In this document: piece after piece, positions 21,285 through 29,105 of the stretch
Layout of the letters: every line of letters begins with the position of its first letter
How positions within the stretch are numbered: position 1 is the stretch's first letter
Notes under the pieces: generated by a model
The model's database searches: none
Seen by the model: the letters and a program-made list of their open reading frames with translations, nothing else
What the model was told of the DNA's origin: nothing
Translations under genes and position numbers: made by a program
From: a virus
Virus record (IMG/VR): IMGVR_UViG_3300028610_002683
Coordinates: 1-34,853 of that record
Direction: 5' to 3' (one strand)
DNA: 34,853 nucleotides

Positions 21285-21308
21285 TTGCCCTCCGCCCTCG
21301 TTATTTTC

Positions 21309-21337
21309 TTGACTTGACTCCCCTCCTGTGCTATATT
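21309..21337 (+). promoter_or_regulatory. Rightward promoter P3 of the late block
   Basis: TTGACT (21309-21314), 17-base spacer, TATATT (21332-21337), one mismatch in each box. Start near 21344, giving an ~89-base leader to the HTH gene at 21433. Confidence 0.75.
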
Positions 21338-21397
21338 ACAAGCAAAGACCTACCAGCGAAGGAAATACACAGCGACAAGACAAAGAATTTGCAGAGC

Positions 21398-21430
21398 AGA
21401 TTTAACGCAGGTTTAATATAGGTTTAATAT
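21398..21430. repeat. Three 11-bp tandem repeats before the HTH gene
   Basis: AGATTTAACGC, AGGTTTAATAT, AGGTTTAATAT lie head to tail directly before the ATG at 21433; the last two are identical. Helical-turn spacing (11 bp) suggests cooperative binding sites, possibly for the HTH protein encoded next. They also replace a normal ribosome site. Confidence 0.55.
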
Positions 21431-21432
21431 AC

Positions 21433-21777
21433 ATGGTTTCTGTGTCTAGAAACGGTTATGTATCACGACATGAAAAAGACGTCTGGAACCCGCCGGAGTG
21501 GGTATACGCTCCGACCGTCACTATGACTGTAAGCAAAGCCGCGAAGTTTCTTGGAGTCAGTCGTATTATCTTGATCAAGAATACCGACCTATGGGGCTTT
21601 ACGGTCTATAGATCGGGCGCATATTACAGGTATTATCTCATCTCTGAGTTGGAAGCGTTTAAGATGAACGCTCCCGAACTTACGGCCTCAGACATAAAGC
21701 GCGCCACAAAGGGAGGTAGAAATGGGCTTGAGACAGCTAATCAGAAAGCTCGTAAACGGAAAAGAGCCAGAACGTAA
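21433..21777 (+). CDS. Helix-turn-helix regulator, first gene of the late block
   Basis: Product of 114 residues. Residues ~32-76 ('TVSKAAKFLGVSRIILIKNT...GFTVYRSGAYYRYYLISELEAF') look like an excisionase/MerR-type winged helix: 'KAAKFLGVS' helix-turn-helix, a beta wing, and a final helix. The C-terminus is very basic ('KARKRKRART'). The ATG lacks a good ribosome site and sits behind 11-bp tandem repeats. Its 3' end overlaps the next gene by 56 bases. A regulator that controls its own operon is a reasonable inference. Confidence 0.65.
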   Translation: MVSVSRNGYVSRHEKDVWNPPEWVYAPTVTMTVSKAAKFLGVSRIILIKNTDLWGFTVYRSGAYYRYYLISELEAFKMNAPELTASDIKRATKGGRNGLETANQKARKRKRART

Positions 21778-23152
21778 GCTACAAGACCCTGAAAAGAATC
21801 AGAAAAATATGGTGAGGGTCGATCCTCTTGAGCGGATCGCTGCGCTCAAAGCCGCGGATTGGGACTTGACGATCCTCCTTAGCAGGACAAGCGGCGCAAC
21901 CAGCGGCGGGATCAAACAGTGGCACATAACAGAGGTCGATCCTCTAACGTTCTATGATCTGATTTCCGAATTGCTGGGAGGCGGCGCTTATCGTATGGAG
22001 TTCAGGAAACCGGACGCAACCCTCCTACGCCTTGAGGGTTCGGAGAAATTGGAGACCCACACTTTCACGATTGCCGGCAAACCCAAACTCGTAGTTGAAA
22101 ACACGAAGGAAAAAGCAAAGAGCGCGGAGGGCGGCGACTTCTGGCAAGACTTCATGAAAGAGGGCAGCGTTGGTCAGATGCTAATTAAAACGTTCCTTGA
22201 TCAGCGGGGCAAGCCGGATGAGCTATTGATGGAACTGCTAAAGACCGCGATTGGGGATAAAGGAAGCAACGCAGACCCCACCGCCCTCCTCGCCAACGTA
22301 ACGGAAACGGTGGTGAAGCTAAAAGAGGCAGCAGGAGAGAGCGGCGTTGATCCGATGCAGTATATATCGCAGTTTATGACAATGATGAATCAATACAATC
22401 TGGCAAACAAGCCGCCGGTTACTACCACAGGATCGAACAGCACCGGCCTTGATAAGTTTTTCGAGTCTCTTGGACAGGCCGCGCCCGCGTTCGCTCCTAT
22501 AATTGCCAACGCCTTTAACAGAGGAAACGGGCAAGACACAGCAGAAAACCCGGCAAGCCTCCCCGCTGCCACACCAGAGGCACAACCAGCTTTCGCGGGA
22601 ACCGAACCAGCCACAAATAGAGTCAGTCCCGATCCCGCACCTGGTGATCCACCGAAAAAAGTCAATCCGTTATCCGCCTTCTCCGCTCAAGACCTGGGAG
22701 GCGATCCTTCGCTCAGTCCAGCGTCGGCGGCTTTCGGCGCGATCATGAAATTGAGGTATATGATCGGTCAGGAAGCCGATCCTCTTGACATAGCGTCGGA
22801 AATGATTGACACCATTAATCTGATCAAGGGAGCAAGGCGCGTCGATGGGGCCTGGGAGAACTTCATTGACGATCCCGGCGAGGCTTTTGATGAATTCGCG
22901 CCTCTGATCCCAGAGTGGCTTGAGAATCCACAGTATAGGACGGATTGCAGAGCGGCTATGGTGAAGGCACTCACAGACTACTTTGAGTCAGACGAGATCG
23001 AGGAGCAGATTATAGACGGAGCAGAAATTGAGATTGACCATGCTGCACCTGATACAGAATCCCCTATCGAGGCAGACACCGCGCCAGATGACACAGTTGT
23101 CGCAACTGTCGACCATGAGGGGTCGAATGACAACAGTATCATCGACGGATGA
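21722..23152 (+). CDS. Large unknown protein with disordered middle and acidic tail
   Basis: Product of 476 residues; GGGAGG before ATG. The basic N-terminus ('RQLIRKLVNGKEPERK') is followed by a structured ~90-residue part ('WHITEVDPLTFYDLISELLG'). A helical region (~140-270) leads to a disordered Pro/Ala-rich linker (~270-320), a second helical domain (~330-415, 'GAIMKLRYMIGQEADPLDI') and a strongly acidic tail. This order (basic head, helices, acidic tail) is seen in scaffolding and assembly proteins. No ATP-binding loop is present, although in many membrane phages this neighbourhood carries the packaging ATPase. Function unknown. Confidence 0.65.
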   Translation: MGLRQLIRKLVNGKEPERKLQDPEKNQKNMVRVDPLERIAALKAADWDLTILLSRTSGATSGGIKQWHITEVDPLTFYDLISELLGGGAYRMEFRKPDATLLRLEGSEKLETHTFTIAGKPKLVVENTKEKAKSAEGGDFWQDFMKEGSVGQMLIKTFLDQRGKPDELLMELLKTAIGDKGSNADPTALLANVTETVVKLKEAAGESGVDPMQYISQFMTMMNQYNLANKPPVTTTGSNSTGLDKFFESLGQAAPAFAPIIANAFNRGNGQDTAENPASLPAATPEAQPAFAGTEPATNRVSPDPAPGDPPKKVNPLSAFSAQDLGGDPSLSPASAAFGAIMKLRYMIGQEADPLDIASEMIDTINLIKGARRVDGAWENFIDDPGEAFDEFAPLIPEWLENPQYRTDCRAAMVKALTDYFESDEIEEQIIDGAEIEIDHAAPDTESPIEADTAPDDTVVATVDHEGSNDNSIIDG

Positions 23153-23627
23153 TCGGGTCGAACTGATCGCAAAGAACATCCAGAAGGGCAGGATCGATCC
23201 ATCGGTTCATACCTTCGCTGCTATGGCTTTAGCACAGCGATGTGGGGATCAGTGGTGTATCCAGCCTCGCGATTGGGCAGGAGAAGTGCAGCAGTTAGGG
23301 CGCGCCATCCAGGATAGGGTGAGGTATACCCTCGACACCTATAACATAGACACTTATAGAACCCCAGCGCGCACTTTGCAAATGGCGATAGGCGACTGTG
23401 ATGATATGGCCGCGCTGGGAGGCGCGGCGCTGCAAGCGATTGGCTATCCTATCAGGATCAAGGTGATCCAGATGAACGGTCAGAGCGATTTTCATCATAT
23501 ATATCTGATGGTAGGACTACCTCCTCACGATCCCCAGAACTGGATCGCGTTTGATCCGACTCAGGACACACCAGTCGGAGCGGAACCGACAGGGATCATA
23601 GATTCGATTCTTTATAATGTAAACTAG
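23127..23627 (+). CDS. Transglutaminase-like cysteine protease/peptidase
   Basis: Product of 166 residues from the ATG after GAGGGG; longer starts overlap the upstream gene more heavily. The catalytic set is visible: Cys91 in 'IGDCDDMAAL', His123/124 in 'DFHHIYLMV', Asp143 in 'WIAFDPTQD'. This is the transglutaminase-like superfamily, whose members cleave or cross-link proteins or peptidoglycan stems. 'YRTPARTLQM' before the Cys is usual. It overlaps the 476-aa gene and ends before a terminator. A role in virion maturation or cross-linking is plausible; protease or wall hydrolase are alternatives. Confidence 0.8.
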   Translation: MTTVSSTDDRVELIAKNIQKGRIDPSVHTFAAMALAQRCGDQWCIQPRDWAGEVQQLGRAIQDRVRYTLDTYNIDTYRTPARTLQMAIGDCDDMAALGGAALQAIGYPIRIKVIQMNGQSDFHHIYLMVGLPPHDPQNWIAFDPTQDTPVGAEPTGIIDSILYNVN

Positions 23628-23657
23628 CACAAATTGATTCAGGACAACTAGACAAGG

Positions 23658-23698
23658 AAAGCCCGCGAACGTGTGGAGTCTTTGCCTTCGCGGGCTTT
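23658..23698 (+). terminator. Intrinsic terminator after the transglutaminase-like gene
   Basis: AAAGCCCGCGAA (23658-23669) pairs perfectly with TTCGCGGGCTTT (23687-23698), 12 bp, followed by a short CGCTCTTAG. The T-run is poor, so termination may be partial, lowering expression of the following genes. A further CCCCGT-A-ACGGGG palindrome (23720-23732) overlaps the next ribosome site. Confidence 0.7.
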
Positions 23699-23739
23699 CG
23701 CTCTTAGCGTTCGCGGCTTCCCCGTAACGGGGGGTAGTG

Positions 23740-26034
23740 ATGCTAATTGCGATTGAGGATAAAGAACAGCTTTTCAGGGGCATATTCGGTCAGACGCCGG
23801 CCACGCCAACAGCGCAGCCCCCTTTGATAGAGGTAACGCCCTCGCTCTACGCCCGACACGCCATCGGCTACTCGCTCAAGTCAAACGCCCAACTCTTTCA
23901 GAGGATGGGTGTCTCTGTCCCGACCTACGGGAACCGGACGAGGATCGTCGCGCCTCCTCAGCTATTTGACCCGGTTCTCAGAAGCGCCCTCGCGTGGTCA
24001 CGGATTACCTCTTATCCAAGAGTTTATTTCTACTTAACGCGGGATCAAAATTACGTCGTCAGCGACTCAAGGTGGATAAACGTTATCACTGAGTCGTATC
24101 TTGCGGCCTTTCTGGGTCGGAACTATAGCTTTTTCCGTGGAGCGGCCGTCGTAGCAACACCGACTCTTTTTGGGCAACTCGTAAGAAGCCCGGCGGTCTA
24201 CGCAAAACACGCCCTCGAATATGCTTTCAAGCAATTTGAGTCGCCTCTTCAGAGGCTAGGCTATAGACAGCCGTGGATCAGGACTGGCAGCCGGAAGGCG
24301 ATCCCGCCGGATCTGTATAATCAGATTCTCGATTTCGCCTTGAAATGGGCGCGCACCTACCCCAAACAGTACAAAGGCATTATAGACGGCAAAGACTATT
24401 ATGTAAGCGAAAGCAACCCGGAAGTTGTCGGTATGACACCCAAACCCTACCTGAACAACTACCTCACCAGATATTACCTCTTCGTGCAGACCGCAGCGAC
24501 CCCGACAGTCGTTACCGTAACGCCGCCCGCGCCCCGCAGAGGGGTTATGCCGCCGATAACCGCGAACGTCCAGGAGATCGTGAGGCACAACCTGGAATTT
24601 AACAACATACCGCCCATAGCCGGAAGTGTACGTGGCGATATATACGACGCTGTTGTGAGCAAGTCCAGTATTGATATACTTATGATAGAAAGGGCGCAAG
24701 ATATAGTCCCTCCACCTGGTATAACTTACGACGATCTCAAGGGAAGGAACCGGGAGGCGGTTCTGTATTACATGAACTCCCTCGGTCTCATTCGCGGGTC
24801 AACGAGGCAGTCGCCCCAATTCATATCAACAGTGAGGGGAACCGCCCCTCTCGACCCCTCGCAAGAGCGCCAATGGTGGGGATCGACAGATAGAGAGCGG
24901 GCGGAGTGGGCAGTAACGGCAGTTTTAAGGGCTTTGGGAGTCAGATATTCCACGCGTGGAACTACCATCACGCCACAACAGGCGGATCAGGTTATACCGG
25001 GGGCGCTCCAATGGCTTGAGGCTGTAGCGTCCGATCCTGTCTTTGTCATAGACGCGGGTGATCGGCGCGATATCGAGATCGCTAAGAACCTGGTCAACGT
25101 CAATCTTCTGCAAAGGATGCGGATCACCATACAGACGCCAGCACCGCCCCGGACTCCGCCCCGGAAACGGACACCGACTCCGACCCCAACGCCAACGCCG
25201 GCAATTCCGACCCCAACGCCAACGCCGGCAATTCCGACCCCAACGCCAACGCCGGCAATTCCGACGCCAACGCCAACGCCGGCAATTCCGACGCCAACGC
25301 CGGCAATTCCGACCCCGACGCCAGCAATTCCAACGCCAACGCCGGCAATTCCGACGCCAACGCCGGCAATTCCAACGCCAACGCCAGCAATTCCAACGCT
25401 AACGCCGGCAATTCCGACCGAAACGGCTATAGAGGAATTCATGCGGCAGGTTTTTGCGATTGTTCTGCCCAAGTTTGGATTAGCTTTGAGATACCCGCGA
25501 CCGTATTTCATCCCGGACGTGGGCCGGCGCGAGGTCGCTGGTGAACTCCTCTGGGAAGGCGAGCGCCTCGTCAGGGAAACGCCCGGCGATCCAATACGTG
25601 GGAGGATCAGCCTTTCCGCTGCAATGATAGACGCGGAACTCAGGGAGCGAAACATATTCCCAGAGAGTGAATACACTGTAATAGTAACGGCTACTCCGGT
25701 AGTGAGCGGAGAGGCGGCGCTCAGGGAATGGGCGGCAACCGCTCCCATATTCGAGACATACGCCGCTTGCAGAGCAGCGGCGGAGGCTCAGGTGGGCAGA
25801 GTGCCGGATCAGTGGCGCGATTGTCTCTGCGAGGCGGACATGATCGATCAGGCAGTAAGTCACGCTTTGGTTATGGGCGGTCTACGACCCTATCCGGGCA
25901 GTTTGGAAGTCACGGAGGCAGTCTTTGACAGTGTCGCGGCGGTGGGTCTAGCCATAACTCAGCAGATGGTATACCAGCGCACCTATACGCCTGTCTTCGG
26001 CGGTCAGCATCTACCCTTCCGAACCCCTGGGTAA
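23740..26034 (+). CDS. Large modular protein with repeated helical domains and Pro-Thr hinge
   Basis: Product of 764 residues (ATG at 23740; GTG at 23737 also possible). Two tandem ~110-residue domains fill residues ~30-260. Both have 'YA[RK]HA', 'LQR[ML]G', a 'PP..[FY]...L..AL.W' helix and a Tyr-rich end 'TATPT'. Two or three more distant copies follow (~270-465). A Thr-Pro hinge of TPTPTPAIP-type repeats (~475-565) leads to a C-terminal ~200-residue part with related helices and a Cys cluster 'DCLCEAD'. No enzyme motif. The modular build with an extended stiff hinge suggests a spike or fibre reaching out from the capsid vertex. Confidence 0.7.
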   Translation: MLIAIEDKEQLFRGIFGQTPATPTAQPPLIEVTPSLYARHAIGYSLKSNAQLFQRMGVSVPTYGNRTRIVAPPQLFDPVLRSALAWSRITSYPRVYFYLTRDQNYVVSDSRWINVITESYLAAFLGRNYSFFRGAAVVATPTLFGQLVRSPAVYAKHALEYAFKQFESPLQRLGYRQPWIRTGSRKAIPPDLYNQILDFALKWARTYPKQYKGIIDGKDYYVSESNPEVVGMTPKPYLNNYLTRYYLFVQTAATPTVVTVTPPAPRRGVMPPITANVQEIVRHNLEFNNIPPIAGSVRGDIYDAVVSKSSIDILMIERAQDIVPPPGITYDDLKGRNREAVLYYMNSLGLIRGSTRQSPQFISTVRGTAPLDPSQERQWWGSTDRERAEWAVTAVLRALGVRYSTRGTTITPQQADQVIPGALQWLEAVASDPVFVIDAGDRRDIEIAKNLVNVNLLQRMRITIQTPAPPRTPPRKRTPTPTPTPTPAIPTPTPTPAIPTPTPTPAIPTPTPTPAIPTPTPAIPTPTPAIPTPTPAIPTPTPAIPTPTPAIPTLTPAIPTETAIEEFMRQVFAIVLPKFGLALRYPRPYFIPDVGRREVAGELLWEGERLVRETPGDPIRGRISLSAAMIDAELRERNIFPESEYTVIVTATPVVSGEAALREWAATAPIFETYAACRAAAEAQVGRVPDQWRDCLCEADMIDQAVSHALVMGGLRPYPGSLEVTEAVFDSVAAVGLAITQQMVYQRTYTPVFGGQHLPFRTPG
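25155..25420 (+). repeat. In-gene minisatellite (Thr-Pro / AIP hinge)
   Basis: Tandem units of 27 bases then 21 bases, built on CCAACGCCGGCAATTCCGAC, encode TPTPTPAIP then TPTPAIP. The last copies decay (TLTP, TETA). Copies are nearly identical at DNA level, so the array is probably length-variable by slippage. Not a CRISPR: no unique spacers and it is in frame. Confidence 0.9.
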
Positions 26035-26075
26035 TCAACAGAAACTAGCGCAATGATGAGGAGGAGGTTTTATTC

Positions 26076-26570
26076 ATGGTAATCAAACGCACAGAGGGAG
26101 AAACGGATATTCAAGCATTTGATCCGGTTCTGGCACAGTTACCAGCCTTTGGTGGTAATCCTGCGCCTTTATCGGCTTTAGGCTTTAACTGGGGTTTGGC
26201 TATCCAGATCGCGGGATGGACAATTAACGGTATCGGCTTAGGTCTCAGTACATACGAGGCAGTTCGGGGGGCAAAAGATAAGTCGGGAGTGGAGAAACTT
26301 GAGCCATCGGAGATCACCGCCATAGCTTCGCAGATCGCACAGGCAGACCCGCAACACAGAAGCGCGACACAGTGGGAGTCGATCCTCGCCGGTCAGTTCG
26401 GAGGTCAAGTCACGCCGCCGCAAGAAACGCCGCCAGGATTTTACCGCGATCCGCAAACGGGGCAGCTAGTCCCGATCCCCACAAAAGCCGGCATGTTTGG
26501 CGGCTTGCCTACGTGGGCATGGATCGTCGGGGGCGTCTTGGGCTTTGTGGCTTTAAAGGGCAAGATTTGA
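26076..26570 (+). CDS. Membrane protein with N-side hydrophobic stretch and C-terminal helix
   Basis: Product of 164 residues; GGAGGAGG before ATG. It has one hydrophobic segment at ~46-62 ('LAIQIAGWTINGIGLGL'), a soluble helical middle, a Pro-rich linker ('TPPQETPPGFYRDPQ'), and a C-terminal helix ('LPTWAWIVGGVLGFVALKGKI'). Same C-terminal-anchor plan as many genes of this block. The first gene of the membrane-protein cluster 26076-27671. Probable virion-membrane protein. Confidence 0.7.
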   Translation: MVIKRTEGETDIQAFDPVLAQLPAFGGNPAPLSALGFNWGLAIQIAGWTINGIGLGLSTYEAVRGAKDKSGVEKLEPSEITAIASQIAQADPQHRSATQWESILAGQFGGQVTPPQETPPGFYRDPQTGQLVPIPTKAGMFGGLPTWAWIVGGVLGFVALKGKI

Positions 26571-26586
26571 TCGGAGGGACTGATTA

Positions 26587-27003
26587 ATGTCTATAGGAAT
26601 GAATTTAGGAATCATTACAGGACCAGACATATCTACTGAACTAACGTCACGCGGGATCAGAGTGGGGGCAGCGCCTGAGTTTCCTGCTATCATTCCGACA
26701 GTAGTGACGCCTCCAGAAGCCCCAACGCAGCCGATCACGGTTCTGCCTCGCGTTGTTCTGCCAGACGTTCCCGACTACTATGAGCCATATATCCCGATCT
26801 ATCCGCCCGCGGTCGTCATCCAGGAGGACGTGGCGGAGGAGGAAATACTGCCCTATATTCCAGCGGCAAGAGTGCCAGAGGAAAAGAGGGGCCTGGATAA
26901 GGTGCTTTTGATAGTGATAGGGATCACGGCTTTTTCCCTCATGGTACTTGCAAAGCCAAAGCCAAAGCCCAGAACGGGCGTTTATAAGCGGAGGAGGTTC
27001 TAG
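26587..27003 (+). CDS. Pro-rich tail-anchored membrane protein
   Basis: Product of 138 residues. The first ~100 are rich in Pro, Val, Ile and Tyr ('PDYYEPYIPIYPPAVV') and likely extended. A membrane helix follows at ~104-121 ('KVLLIVIGITAFSLMVLA') with a basic end 'KPKPKPRTGVYKRRRF'. The basic tail may contact DNA inside a virion, as in internal-membrane phages. GGAGG before the ATG; 2 bases separate it from the next gene's ATG. Confidence 0.7.
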   Translation: MSIGMNLGIITGPDISTELTSRGIRVGAAPEFPAIIPTVVTPPEAPTQPITVLPRVVLPDVPDYYEPYIPIYPPAVVIQEDVAEEEILPYIPAARVPEEKRGLDKVLLIVIGITAFSLMVLAKPKPKPRTGVYKRRRF

Positions 27004-27005
27004 GC

Positions 27006-27278
27006 ATGTTTATCGAACAGAGGAGGGAGGGTCTAACCGGTTTGGGAGTAGTACATCCTGGTGGGGAAGTACCCGCACCCGCTCCCACATCTCGGAGCTA
27101 TCAGGAGGCGTTTGACGCAGCATATAGCACCTGTGAGAGCATGTTAGGCGAGGAGGAGTGCCGGCGGATGCTTGGCTATATTCCCTTTCTGTGTCCACCA
27201 CCGGCGCAGCGCCCTATGGCCAGTCACCCGCTTTTTTGGTTGGCTTTGGGCTTGCTGGTGAGCAAGGTGTTTTTCTAA
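27006..27278 (+). CDS. Tail-anchored protein with Cys-pair motif, related to 20024
   Basis: Product of 90 residues. It has 'AAYSTCESMLGEEECRRML' once, the motif found twice in the minus-strand protein at 20024-20281, followed by a Pro-rich linker and a C-terminal helix ('LFWLALGLLVSKVFF'). The motif suggests a helical hairpin held by a disulphide. GGAGG and 'GGTTCTAGGC' precede the ATG. Likely virion-membrane protein. Confidence 0.7.
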   Translation: MFIEQRREGLTGLGVVHPGGEVPAPAPTSRSYQEAFDAAYSTCESMLGEEECRRMLGYIPFLCPPPAQRPMASHPLFWLALGLLVSKVFF

Positions 27279-27293
27279 GGGGAGGGGTCTGGA

Positions 27294-27671
27294 ATGGTTA
27301 TCAGCAGAGAGACCGGGTTTACGCTCCCACAGCAAGCCGCGCCCGTACTTTCGCAGAGTGACGGTGAGTTTGGGTGGATACTCCCTGCTATTCTAGGGGT
27401 CTCTAGCGTTTTAGGAGTCGGCACGATCTGGCAGTTTAACAAAAAGCGCGAAGAGCGGTCAGACTATCTAAAATGTATTGAGACCTACACCGCGCCGCCC
27501 TATAGCATGGCCCCGGAAGAGGCAGGAATGATGTGCCGCGGCGAGGAGGTTAGGGGCTTCAAATTCGGCATGAACGCTCAGACGTTCATATTGATCGCCG
27601 CGTCCGTTTTCGGAATGTGGTTTGTTACTCAGTTATTATTGAGCGCCGCGAAAAAGAAGATCGGCGGCTGA
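27294..27671 (+). CDS. Two-helix membrane protein with Cys pair
   Basis: Product of 125 residues. Membrane helices lie at ~27-45 ('WILPAILGVSSVLGVGTIW') and ~96-115 ('FILIAASVFGMWFVTQLLL'). Between them lies a loop 'DYLKC-IETYTAPPYSMAPEEAGMM-C', a longer version of the Cys pair of its neighbours. Lys-rich end ('SAAKKKIGG'). GGGGAGGGG before ATG. Part of the membrane cluster. Confidence 0.7.
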   Translation: MVISRETGFTLPQQAAPVLSQSDGEFGWILPAILGVSSVLGVGTIWQFNKKREERSDYLKCIETYTAPPYSMAPEEAGMMCRGEEVRGFKFGMNAQTFILIAASVFGMWFVTQLLLSAAKKKIGG

Positions 27672-27693
27672 GGAAAATAAGGAGGTTTTACAG

Positions 27694-28350
27694 ATGCAGT
27701 TTGCGAAGCTAACAACAACCATACTGGCGGGCGCAGCCGATCAGGTAGTCCCTCACGGCCTCGTTAGAACGCCGGACTGGATTTTTATTGTAGAAAAAAA
27801 CGAGGCGGAAGGGTCGAAAAAGGCGCTCTACGCACAATGTTTCACTGACGTAGCGGTCGCCATAGCGACACTCGCTCCCCAGATACAGACGGTGGCCGCG
27901 GCGGTCTTTACGGTTGCCGGCGTTTTCTATGGACTGGCCGCGACCGACAACTATTGGGATTTGACAGGGTTCAATGTGACAAATGGCATGTATAACCTCT
28001 GTCTCCTGTGCATTGACGACGCCGCGGCTATGCAGATCGGGATCGGAACAGAGGCCGCGCTGTTGGCGGACGTGGTTCTACCAGACACGCCCGCGGATTC
28101 CTGTGTCGTTGCTATGGTGGAAGTCAATCCTACAGGCGTAGGTAATTTCGTAGGCGGCACTAGCGATTTGGATGATGCTGGTATTGTTCCAAACGCGGTT
28201 TACACCGACCTGTCAGGCCATCCCGACCTCTTTGGAGAGGTCACGTTAGGAACCGCAGCGGACGCGACAAATATTTATGTGGATAACAGCATGTTTTCAG
28301 CGCGGGACGTTGAGATAGTCGCGTCTTGCCTCCATTCGATAATTGCGTAA
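27694..28350 (+). CDS. Abundant-type structural protein, paralogue 1
   Basis: Product of 218 residues; GGAGG before ATG. About two thirds identical by eye to the next gene. Common blocks include 'TILAGAADQ', 'VPHGL', 'IVEKNE', 'KKALYA', 'YWDLTGF', 'NLCLLCID', 'LPDTPADSCVVAMVEVNPTG', 'SGHPD' and 'VDNSM'. Predicted all-beta, no membrane helix. Tandem duplication of a mid-size protein in the centre of a structural operon suggests a main shell or vertex protein pair, as in two-protein capsids of some tailless phages. That is inference. Confidence 0.65.
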   Translation: MQFAKLTTTILAGAADQVVPHGLVRTPDWIFIVEKNEAEGSKKALYAQCFTDVAVAIATLAPQIQTVAAAVFTVAGVFYGLAATDNYWDLTGFNVTNGMYNLCLLCIDDAAAMQIGIGTEAALLADVVLPDTPADSCVVAMVEVNPTGVGNFVGGTSDLDDAGIVPNAVYTDLSGHPDLFGEVTLGTAADATNIYVDNSMFSARDVEIVASCLHSIIA

Positions 28351-28382
28351 GTGCGCCGGATAAAAAGTGAGGAGGCTTTAGA

Positions 28383-29048
28383 ATGGCACTAGATTTTCTG
28401 AAAATACCGGCAACTATACTCGCGGGCGCGGCGGATCAGGCAGTACCGCACGGACTGGACACAACCCCGACCTGGTACTACATCGTTGAAAAAAACGAGT
28501 TAGAAGGCCCGAAAAAGGCGCTGTACGCCCGATGTTTCACGAATGTCGGGGCGGCTATCGGGTCGGCGGTTCTGGACGAAATACTCTTTGCAGTCGCGGC
28601 GGCATATACGGTTGAGGGCGTTCACTACGCGGCCGCTCCCGCCGATCCGTTCTGGGATTTGACAGGGTTTGACGTGACAAACGCCATGTTTAACCTCTGT
28701 CTTTTGTGTATTGATAATCTTGGAGCCATGCAGATCGGCGCGGGTACTGAGGCGGCGTTATTGGCTAACGTTGTATTACCAGACACGCCGGCGGATTCCT
28801 GTGTGGTTGCTATGGTGGAGGTCAATCCTACAGGCGCGGGTAACTTCGTTGGGGGAACTACGGCACTAAATGATGGTGGAGTTATACCAAACGCGGTCTA
28901 TACGAATCTCTCAGGACACCCTGATATGTTTGGAGAGATCACGCTTGGGATCGCAGCGGACGCGACAAATGTGTATGTCGATAACAGCATGAACTCCGCG
29001 CGGGACGTTGAGATAATCGCGGCGTGGTTTCATTCGATTGTCCTTTAG
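28383..29048 (+). CDS. Structural protein, paralogue 2
   Basis: Product of 221 residues; GAGGAGG before ATG. Clear tandem paralogue of the preceding gene, most alike in the C-terminal half. It differs around residues 55-85, which may be a surface loop. The duplication is old enough to have changed many synonymous and some coding positions, so both copies are probably kept by selection. Function as for paralogue 1. Confidence 0.65.
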   Translation: MALDFLKIPATILAGAADQAVPHGLDTTPTWYYIVEKNELEGPKKALYARCFTNVGAAIGSAVLDEILFAVAAAYTVEGVHYAAAPADPFWDLTGFDVTNAMFNLCLLCIDNLGAMQIGAGTEAALLANVVLPDTPADSCVVAMVEVNPTGAGNFVGGTTALNDGGVIPNAVYTNLSGHPDMFGEITLGIAADATNVYVDNSMNSARDVEIIAAWFHSIVL

Positions 29049-29105
29049 AGGGGATTCCATGAGGTTCAAGTTTAGCAGTTAGAAAATTAGAAAGGGGGAT
29101 CGAAA

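Noticed and set aside
21069-21317. 82-codon frame across the control region
   Set aside because: It runs through promoter P2 and the terminator stem and has no convincing ribosome-site context for a gene; better explained as noncoding.
25155-25420. Possible CRISPR array
   Set aside because: Units are in-frame, adjacent, with no unique spacers; it is a coding minisatellite.
24987-25748. Long minus-strand frame rich in GVGIAGVG repeats
   Set aside because: It is the antisense reading of the Thr-Pro minisatellite and has no ribosome site; the plus-strand gene covers it fully.
28275-28985. DnaA-box-like TGTGGATAAC in the paralogue genes
   Set aside because: It is a coding sequence for the conserved VDNS segment; single copies, no cluster, so not taken as an origin.
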